From contig CM041465.1 in NCBI GenBank assembly GCA_023213395.1, positions 199,337,741 through 199,401,740 of the forward strand: a DNA stretch of 64,000 nucleotides, written 5' to 3'. The stretch is from Cycas panzhihuaensis. Its lineage: Eukaryota > Cycadophyta. The first letter of the stretch is position 1; each line of letters begins with the position of its first letter. A program made the translations under genes and the position numbers. Positions 56,370-64,000 of this stretch are shown here, one piece after another. The notes beneath the pieces were generated by a model, which saw only the letters and a list, made by a program, of their open reading frames with translations, was not told where the DNA came from and ran no database searches.

Positions 56370-57819
56370 TCCTAAGTGGTATTAGAGCCAAGTTCTGGAT
56401 CCATCTAAAGAATCAAATCAGCAAGAGAAGTAAAAAAATAGGGAAATTTTTTTCCCTTGGTAAACTTTAAAAACCCTCTCCCACATCTATTTGTATTTTC
56501 TATGTTGTTATTATTTTGTGAAATCCTACAATCAACTGTAAGTGGGTAGCAATATCCCTCTAGCCCTTTGTTCCCTAATTATTAGTTAGAAACCCTATGC
56601 TAGGGATCTTTAAATATCATAGTGAACTGTTATTCTCAACCAAGTGTACATGGATATATACTCATGTATGAAGCAAAGCAAATCACATCACTTATATAGG
56701 CCTTAGACAGTATCTAGTTATGGAATCAAACCTCCATGTACCCTCATGTATATTGAAGAACCTTTTTAGGTTCCGCCTTTCTTACTTAGTATAGGAAAAT
56801 TGTCAGCCACATATCCTCTATAGTACACTAGTTAGCAATTAGCACCAAAAAGCTACCCTTCTCAAACATCTCTACATGGATTTCGTCACTACAAGAATGA
56901 ATATTCCTCTATAATTAGTGCCCTAAGATATTAGGTTGAGCATCAGTATCGATAGAGAAGTTTAATAAAGGGCCTATAGAACTAGGTAATCTTGTGTTCA
57001 AGTCTAGTAGATTCATAATTCCTTTTGAGACTATTGTACTTCCATCAGATTAATTGAGACTATAAAAATTTAACATAATAGCATAATTATCATGTGCCAT
57101 TGATAAAATTTCATATAATAATATAATTATCAAGTACCACTTAACCAAAATTTTATAGTAACATAGTATTAACACCAAAATCTGGCATACAACATTAGCA
57201 ATATAATAGTATAATCCTATATCATAAAGTCCTTATCATATTATGTCTAAACCTTTAGTTCAAATTTTGACTCTAACACCCAATTTAAGTCCAAAGTCTA
57301 CCCTTCTTAAATAAATAAAGGCCTTTTACTTGGTCTATAGGGTTACTTTAAAAAATACTTCTCTATTTCAAATGAAACCTACATTAGTAGACTTGGATTA
57401 AAAAAAAGTCCATGGCCCAAAAATCACCCTATAAATTTATAAGTCTTATTTCAATTAACACATCACACTGGTCATTTTTCACTAGGATAACTTTACCTAT
57501 AATTTTCAGAGTATAATGATATATAGGTATCCCATGGGCTCCATCACTCAAATTCACCCTTAAATCTCACCTATGCTATATTGGCAAGCTTTTTGCACTT
57601 ATCTTAATACATTAGGTGATATTATTAAACATTTTTAGGGGTCAACATGCTATAGACACCTCCCCCCCACCCTTTCTCCTACCCATCTGTATTAGTCCCT
57701 AATTATTTAAAATCGCATTCTATCTATCTTTCCTTCCCTCTTCATGAATACACTTCTTCTTGCTCCACCCCCTTTCTTTGTAAACCCTTCTTCTATTCAC
57801 AATACTAGATTCTACATCT
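56370..57819 (+). promoter_or_regulatory. Element D primer-binding site and leader
   Basis: TGGTATTAGAGCC at 56,377-56,389 is an initiator-Met primer site with one change. The 1.4 kb leader that follows is non-coding; parts at 56,898-56,955 and 56,960-57,010 match chromovirus C at 31,325-31,380 (reverse strand) and 26,441-26,500 respectively, which reveals the inversion in C. Near 57,630-57,680 a GGGGTCAAC...CACC block also matches C (26,872-26,925). Confidence 0.75.
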
Positions 57820-58735
57820 ATGACATTTGCTCAAGTAAATTACACCTAGGTATATGAGGTTTAGTTTGAAGAAATGACACATAGAATTGAGGCACTAAAT
57901 AAAAACCCAATAGGTTTAGATTGTTATGTCAAGGATTCCACTTGAAAGCAAGATTCATTTAACCAAAAATTGGATGTCTACAATTAAAAACATAATACCT
58001 TTGATAAAAAAATTAGATAGAATATTCATGTTTATATAATTCAATTCCCATGTTCCACCCACAAGTCCATCCACCTCCAATAACTTAGGACCCCTTCCCC
58101 TACCATTTTATACTCCATGATAGTAGCATGTCCATCATAAAATCAATGTATATAAAATCAACGTACCAACTTTTAACCCTAATCTCAATAGGGACCTAAC
58201 ATAAAGTTGGATGAGTAAGACATAATCATGTTTCACCTTAAATCCCATGTTAGTAACAAAATAGTTAATATTTACATCAATCCATTTAGATGGAAAAGCA
58301 TATGATTGGTTTCAATAGTAGTAAAGAGAGAATCTAATTAACCAAATATGGGACTTATTCTTTAAAAGTTTCTCTGAGCAATATGATAACACAAGGAACT
58401 ACTCCTTTAGTTAGCTCACTAGGTTAAGAGAGACAACATTAGTAGAAACATGTACGAATGAGCTCTAGGCATTATAAAATCTCTTAACCACTCAATCACT
58501 AATCTCTTACTAATATTTATATTTTAGGCTTAAAGAGCATATCTAGATGCATTTAAAAGTTAGTACTTTATACACCTTAAAAGATGTCATCTCTATAGTA
58601 AGAGTAGTCAAAGTAGAATTCATTACAAAACACTCATATGCCTTTAAGTGAGACTCTTCATGGTACTAATATCCACGTCATTTAGATTAGCAACATTAAC
58701 ATCTTTAATTAGAGGAAGTGTAAAACCCAATAATG
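57820..58735 (+). pseudogene. Element D gag
   Basis: Start at ATG 57,820 (MTFAQVNYT). The capsid core reads VPTFNPNLNRDL (about 58,167), FTSIHLDGKAYDWFQ (about 58,272), a FFKSFSEQYDNTRNYS stretch (58,360-58,410) and LYTLKDVISIVRVVKVEF (about 58,570-58,620). The same blocks occur in chromovirus C gag. No knuckle is found; the sequence jumps to the end of RT at about 58,735. Confidence 0.8.
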
Positions 58736-59380
58736 GAACCCCCTATTACTATGTGGCCTATGCCTAAAAATCTTACTAAGTTATGAGCCTTCTTAGGACT
58801 CATAGGGTTTTATTAATAGCTTATTTGAAATTATGCCTCTTTGGCAACCCCTTTAACTAACTTATTATAGAAAGATGCATTGCGATGGTCACAAGAGACA
58901 AAGTAAGCTTTTAATAATCTTAAGTCTATTATGACCTCTACCCCTATTCTAACCATCCCTAACTTCTCCCAACCCTTCTGATTAGAATGTGATGCTTTAG
59001 GATTTGGCATAGGTGCCATTCTTATGTAAAACTTTCACTCAATAACATTTGAGAGTCATAAACTTAAAGACCATGAATGTTACTCGTTGACATATCAAAA
59101 GGAAATAAAAGCTATTTTGCATGCCATTAATAAATAACATCAATATCTTCTAGATTCTAAGTTCACTATCTTAATAGATCAGCATAGCCTTTGTTGCCTT
59201 CTTGATCAATTAGTTTTATTAGAAGAGTAAGCTAAGTGGATTGATTACCTTTAAGTATTTAATTTCACTATTGCATACAAAAAAGTAAAGAAAATGTGGT
59301 TGTCGATGCACTCTCCTAACTTCCCACAAAGCCCCTCACCAATAAACTCATTCTTCATGCAATTTCTAAATCATAACCAT
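58736..59380 (+). pseudogene. Element D RT end and RNase H
   Basis: MWPMPKNLTKLxAFLGLIGFY (about 58,750-58,815) is the connection between RT and RNase H. The KDAFRWSQETK and SIMTSTPILTIPNFSQPF blocks follow. The RNase H core reads LECDALGFGIGAILM (about 58,985), FESHKLKDHECYSLTYQKE (about 59,048-59,105, catalytic Glu region) and ILIDQHSLCCLLDQ (about 59,170; the TDHxSL motif). Protease and the RT palm are missing. It is one of the best-preserved domains in the window, with only a few stops. Confidence 0.88.
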
Positions 59381-60441
59381 TATGGTTAATAGACATGGTA
59401 GCTGAAAATCTATCCTAGCCAGATTTTGATAAATAGACTTTTAAAGTTTATAGCCACAAAGATTTATCCTTACACAACTCTAAACTCTTATACCAAAATC
59501 ATATTTTTATTCACCCTACTCCATCTTTCATACCCCCAAATTTTATCTAAATATCATTCTACTCCCTTTTCAGGATTTGATAAAATATATTACTATATCT
59601 AATCAAATTTTTACTAACCTAATATAAAATCCTCTACTCTTGTGTTTGTCTCTGAATGTGTTCCTCACCAAAGGAATAAGGTTGATATAAAAGCTCAATC
59701 AGGCCTTCTCTAACCTCTACATATACCTCAAGGTAAATGGCAAGATGTTATTATGAATTTCATCACAAACTTATAACTATCTAATAGGTTTGACTTAATA
59801 TTAATAGTCATTGATAAACTCATAAGTATGTACATTTTTTACTTGTTTACACTTCATACAAAGCCTCTTGCTTGGCTGATCTCTACACTTTATACATTGA
59901 TTCTAGTTTTTGCCTTTATGATTTTCCATTAACAATAGTCTACAATTAAGATCCCAAATTCACCAACATATTTTAGTAAGAACTCTTTCAAGCTTCTAGG
60001 ACCTCGTTCAACATGAGCTCAACTTACCATCTGTAAACCAGTGGTTAATCAAAAGTCTTGAATAAGATATTAGAAACGTATTTATGATGCTTTGCGTCTA
60101 AACATTAGCACAAATGGACCTTATGGCTAGCTCTTATAGAGTATTGGTATAACTTGTCCACCACTCAACTATTGACACATCCCCTTTTATGGCCCTCTAT
60201 AAATATCCCCACCCATCTCATCATACTCTTATCATAAATCTTTGTACTACCATAGTCTAATAAAAACTCTAAGATATGGACCAGATTCTTCATACACTTA
60301 AATAAAACCTTGTAGTGGTCCAAAATCACATAAAATATCTCATCAACTACCACCATTCTAATCAATCATTGGACATGGGTGATTTCATTTTCCTTTAACT
60401 TCAACCATATAAGCAATAGTCCCTTAAACATCATAAAAGTC
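59381..60441 (+). pseudogene. Element D integrase, cut by copia E
   Basis: The N-terminal finger region is degraded (59,400-59,650). The core reads NKVDIKAQSGLLxPLHIPQGKW (about 59,681-59,745), VIMNFITNL (Asp of MDF has become Asn) and ILIVIDKLI. Further on, NSPTYFSKNSF marks the second Asp region (about 59,955; SDRDP became KIPNSP). The C-terminal part near 60,380 gives MGDFIFLxLQPYKQ. It stops at 60,441 with the target duplication of E and continues at 63,898. Confidence 0.8.
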
Positions 60442-60861
60442 TGTTGAGAAAATCTGGTTCTAAATAACCAAATCTGCTACCAAGATCTATTCCATTTTAC
60501 AACAAGAACAAGATTTAAAATTATAATCAAATGCAAGTACATAAACTAGAGATCATTCAACACATACATGAAAAATATAAGCATTTCAAAGTACACTAGA
60601 TTTGACATGGTAAAACCCTAGCAGGGTGCTAAGGAAACATCTACCTAAGAAAGGTATTAAGCTTTATTGATCAATAATAGAAATCTATATAACAATTTCC
60701 ATAGAGTTCTCACAGTAGCAACAACACAACCATAAGCAAAAATTACCTAATTTAGGTTACATTAAGAGTGTCATAAGAAGGTATAAAATCTCAACCATCA
60801 AATTTAGGGCCTTTTTTATGAATGACCCTAATTCTCTTTACTATTTGATAGGTTTTGAACC
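60442..60861 (-). repeat. Truncated 3' LTR of copia E
   Basis: Matches 63,274-63,694 closely, including CCCTAGCAGGGTGCTA and the AGCTTTATTGATCAA polyadenylation region (reverse strand TTGATCAATAAAG). It ends abruptly at GGTTTTGAACC, where the right LTR continues into its GC-rich part. Confidence 0.9.
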
Positions 60862-62270
60862 ATGTAGATCTTCTTGCAAATGGTTGAGGAGTGTCCTCAT
60901 ATTCTTATATTTATCCTGTAGGTTCATCTTTAGAAAACTCTTCCTTCTTTTTTACTTCTAAAGATGGTCAGATTTCAAACTTTACCTATTAATGTTTTAT
61001 TTTTTTTTCTTATTTTGTCTCAACTTCTATAATGTCTAATTTTAGGAAGGGAGATTTATTAAATACCACATCTATATTAATGATGATTTTGTGGATAGTA
61101 GAATCACATAACCTATATCCCTTAACTCCATCCTTATCACCATACCTAACAAAGATGTATTCCACAACTTGTATTCCTTAGCTCCATCCTTATCACCATA
61201 CCTAACAAAGATGTATCCTCTAGATTTGGGGTCTAATTTTATATGCTAATTTTTATCAGTCAAAGCATAAGTATCACAACCAAATATTTTCAAATTTGTA
61301 TAATCACATGGGCATACTATCCATACCTCTTTAGGAATTTTGCATTACATTGCAACTAATGGTGATATATTTACCAGATAGCAAGTTGTTTGAACTACTT
61401 CTACTCATAAGTCCTGCTCCACACCTACATTACTGAGCATACTCCTTGCTCTTTCTAAAAGTGTTCTGTTCATACATTCTGCAATGCCATTCCACTATAA
61501 AGTATAACTTGTGGTTTTATGTCTTTTAATCCCTAATTCTCTACAATAGTTTTTAAACTCCAAAGAAGTGAACTCACCTCCATTATCTATTTGTAAGTAC
61601 TTAATTGACCTGTCTGTGTTCATTTTAACCAAATCTTTAAACTACTTAAATACACTGAATGCTTTAGATTTTTTTTTTCAGAAAATAGACCCACACCTTC
61701 CTAGAGTAGTCATCTATGAATGTAATAAAATATAATGACCCTCCATAAGATATCATAGGGGATGGTCCCCATACATCTGAATGGACATAATCTAAAATAC
61801 CTTTACTTATGTGACTCCTTACTTTAAATATGAGTTTATGCTACTTTCCAAAGATACAATGTTTATAAAATGTTAAATCTAGAAGCTTCAAGTCATGAAG
61901 TAACTTATGGTTCATTAGCTCTTTCTGTATTTTCTCACACATGTGACCCAACCTTTAATGCCATAACCGAGTAGAATCTTATGTTATCTATGATACTATA
62001 GCTGCTTGTTTAATTTTTGTACCTTCCAAGAGAGTGTAAAAGGTTTCCTTTCTTCAAAGCCTTCATTATAACTAAGGCGCCCTTTGACACCTTCATAACT
62101 CCTCCATGACCTAGAATCTAATCCACCCAAAGAAATCAAGTTTCTTTTAAGTTTTGGTACATATATTACTTGTGTCAAGGTTCTCACTACACTATTAAAC
62201 ATCTCGATCCTTATGCTACTAAATCCCAATAATTTTATAGAAAACATCATTTCCCATAAGAACATCACCA
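60862..62270 (-). pseudogene. Copia E integrase region
   Basis: Minus strand: SVVRTLTQVIYVPKLKRNLISL (about 62,190-62,125) precedes the integrase, matching the copia VRHVPDLKKNLISL block. [22 protein letters not shown] (about 61,755-61,690) is the integrase core. FVRYGDKDGxKGYRL (about 61,215-61,170, with an extra partial copy toward 61,120) and IDVVFNKSPF (about 61,075) form the C-terminal tail. Coding ends in ARRSTWFKTYQ at the deletion junction. A 56 bp tandem duplication shifts the frame at 61,120-61,216. Confidence 0.85.
61120..61216. repeat. 56 bp tandem duplication in copia E
   Basis: CCTTAACTCCATCCTTATC at 61,120 recurs as CCTTAGCTCCATCCTTATC at 61,176; similarity extends about 41 bp into the second unit. 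56 is not a multiple of three, so it also breaks the frame. Confidence 0.9.
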
Positions 62271-63202
62271 CCATTAAGAGGTTGGTATGAAGAAAACCAA
62301 CTCTTGTGCGGACACGTGGTGAGAATCACTTAAATTTAACAACCAATCATGATGGTAATGAGAAACATTACATGCAACTAATACTTCATCATCCATACCT
62401 TGACTTGATTCTGCCTGATTTACCTCCTTCGCAGAGTCTTTCTTCTTGTAAAACTCCTTCCTCTTCCAACAGTTCTTCTTGAGGTGCCCTGTCTTACTAC
62501 AATGCCAAGATCTTGCCTTACCCTTCTTGCCTTTTGACTTCAATCTTGATGTATTTATGGAACTTTGTCCTCTTTCAATGGATCTACTACTTATTGTCAT
62601 AACTTTTAGTGTGGAGGTTTCTAAACTATATTTCCTCCCCACCTCTTCAGTCATCAAAGCACTCACAACAAAGTCATAATCTAGCTCATCAATAGTACTA
62701 AAGCTAATGGAGGTGACAATGGTGTCCCAAGACTCAAGTAATAATCATAACAAAGTTACTACCTTGTCTTCATCTTCTATATTTACACCAATGCAAGTCA
62801 ATTGACATATAAGAGTATTAAAGATATTTAGATGGTTATATATTTTGGTACCTTACTTCATTTGCAATGAATACAATTGCCTCTTCAAGTAAATTTAATT
62901 AGTCACAGACTTTACCATATACAAGCCTTCTAACTTGGTCCATAATCTTACTACTAATTTTTCTCTACTATATTAAAAAGAACTTCATTTGCCAAGCACA
63001 AATATATTATGCTGAGAGCTCTTTTATCCAAGTCCTCCCATTTATCATCATCCATTCTTAAGGGTTTCTTTGACTGGCCCTCCAAGGTTATGCATAATCC
63101 ATGTTGCACCAGAATATCATATGCTTTGAGCTTCCACAACTTGAAGTTGTTTTTCCTATTGAACTTCTCCACCTTAAACTTTGCATTTGTTACTTTTGCC
63201 AT
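62271..63202 (-). pseudogene. Copia E gag, knuckle and protease
   Basis: Gag begins MAKVTNAKFKVEKFNRKNN (63,202), with KLWKLKAYDILVQHGL following, typical of the copia gag N-terminus. It breaks at 62,954 and resumes in another frame. The knuckle is WHCSKTGHLKKNCWKRK (about 62,507-62,455), with CCHC intact apart from spacing. The protease start DWLLNLSDSHHVSAQ (about 62,357-62,313) replaces the DSGASHHM loop; the catalytic Asp is Asn. Confidence 0.88.
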
Positions 63203-63256
63203 TTGATGTAGAAAGAACTAGTACTAAACCCTTCACACACTTGCTACAAAATATAA

Positions 63257-63273
63257 GTAGCTATGATACCAAT
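63257..63273 (-). promoter_or_regulatory. Primer-binding site of copia E
   Basis: On the minus strand TTGGTATCATAGCTA directly follows the LTR end. It differs from the initiator-Met site (TGGTATCAGAGC) by one base over 12, which fixes the LTR boundary and orientation. Confidence 0.85.
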
Positions 63274-63892
63274 TATTGAGAAAACATGGTTTTAAATAAC
63301 TAAATCTACCACCAAGATCTATTCTATTTTATAATAAGAACAAGATTCAAAATTGTAATAAAATGCAAGTATATAAACTAGAGATAATTGAATGCATACA
63401 CAAGAAAAACATGAGCATTACCAAATACACCAGATTTAATATGGTAAAACCCTAGCAGGGTGCTAGGTAAACATCCACACAAGAAAGATATCAAGCTTTA
63501 TTGATCAAGAATGGAAATCTGTACTAGAGTGACCACAGAGTTCTCATAGCAATAACAACATAACCACAAGTAAAAATTACCTAATTTGATTCATATGAAG
63601 AGTGCCATAAGAAGGTACAAAATCTCAATCATTAGATATATGGCCCTTTTGATGAACGACCCTATTCTCTTTATTGTTTGATAGGTTTTGAACCCTAAAA
63701 TTTTACTTCAGGGGTTGTTGCCCTTGAACCCCTATTTGTAGGGGAGGGGGGTTTGGCTCCCCTTCGCACCCCCCCAGCTAAAGGGGGTTGTTGCCCCCCT
63801 TGGATACCCCCATGAAAAGTTTGTGGGGAAAATCGCATCGAAAATAAGTTAAAATTTTAGTCTCCTTATACATTGTTATCACATACTCAATA
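63274..63892 (-). repeat. 5' LTR of copia E
   Basis: 619 bp. Minus-strand ends TATTGAG and CTCAATA, from TGTTGAG and CTCAACA, as the left copy keeps TGTTGAG. The plus-strand stretch 63,713-63,835 has alternating runs of G and C (up to 7) that can form strong hairpins; the same type of block is in solo LTRs J1 and J2. Confidence 0.9.
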
Positions 63893-64000
63893 AAGTCAAA
63901 AGTTAAGTCCCTATTATTATGGCCTATATAAAGTTCTTTAATGAATTGATGAAGTTACCTGTACACTTGAAATCCCTCCTCATATAAAAATCCATAACAT
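63893..64000 (+). pseudogene. Element D integrase C-terminal region resumed
   Basis: From 63,903 the frame reads KLSPYYYGLYKVL, then IDEVTCTLEIPPHIKIHN, the end of a gypsy integrase (KLSPRYYGPFQVLxxIG...PxxxKIHPVFHVS). It runs off the window. Confidence 0.88.

Larger units (their letters stand above)
60442..63892 (-). mobile_element. Ty1/copia element E, RT deleted, TSD AAGTC
   Basis: Minus-strand copia element between perfect 5 bp duplications AAGTC (60,437-60,441 and 63,893-63,897). The right LTR is complete (63,274-63,892). The left LTR (60,442-60,861) lacks about 200 bp of its 5' part because coding of the integrase tail is fused directly to the LTR. RT, RNase H and polypurine tract are gone. 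Initiator-Met primer site at 63,257-63,272. Coding of element D is continuous across the insertion. Confidence 0.92.
55915..64000 (+). mobile_element. Ty3/gypsy element D, related to C, interrupted by copia E
   Basis: Plus-strand gypsy element with primer-binding site, leader, gag, RNase H and integrase; the right end is outside the window. Leader and gag match chromovirus C. Protease and most of RT are deleted at about 58,735. Copia E is inserted in the integrase C-terminal region at 60,441, and coding resumes in frame at 63,898. It probably inserted into the 5' end of copia F. Confidence 0.8.

Overview
This window looks like nuclear DNA of a land plant, probably a seed plant with a large, repeat-rich genome (a gymnosperm is plausible but cannot be shown from sequence alone). 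It is AT-rich and CpG-poor. I found no ordinary host gene. Almost everything recognisable is a retrotransposon: Ty1/copia and Ty3/gypsy elements (two gypsy elements with a C-terminal chromodomain), L1-type LINEs and one tRNA-type SINE. Reading frames are broken everywhere, most often by stops where the family expects Gln or Trp.

The main structure is a nest. An old plus-strand LINE (from about 1,950) is split by a 5'-truncated copia element (3,164-6,986), an unidentified 1.6 kb insert (about 7,321-8,908) and a minus-strand long-LTR gypsy element, here A (9,761-17,812). Its coding resumes after each insert, up to about 19,445. Next is a minus-strand chromovirus, H (about 19,446-43,388). H is itself split by two related solo LTRs (20,862-21,348 and 42,370-42,868), a third solo-LTR-like insert (39,028-39,569), a SINE (40,313-40,632) and a plus-strand long-LTR gypsy element, G (21,614-37,959). 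The left LTR of G holds a second minus-strand chromovirus, C (23,391-32,264, perfect TSD). Part of C (about 26,441-31,314) is inverted, and inside that inverted part lies a small non-autonomous LTR element, N (28,083-30,314), flanked by a 123 bp duplication instead of a normal 5 bp TSD.

Right of H: an unassigned kilobase with a microsatellite; a younger, GC-richer minus-strand LINE, K (44,408-48,961, 16 bp TSD), whose second ORF stays in one frame but has nine stops; 2.2 kb of unassigned AT-rich DNA; a minus-strand copia element, F (about 51,207-55,914); and a plus-strand gypsy element, D (from about 55,915, running off the window), of the same kind as C. D is interrupted by a deleted minus-strand copia element, E (60,442-63,892, TSD AAGTC), and resumes at 63,898.

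The elements do not form a pathway. Their value is the insertion order and the rearrangements they record: LINE, then A and H; in H, then G; in G, then C; in C, then N; with the SINE, the solo LTRs and LINE K among the better preserved insertions.
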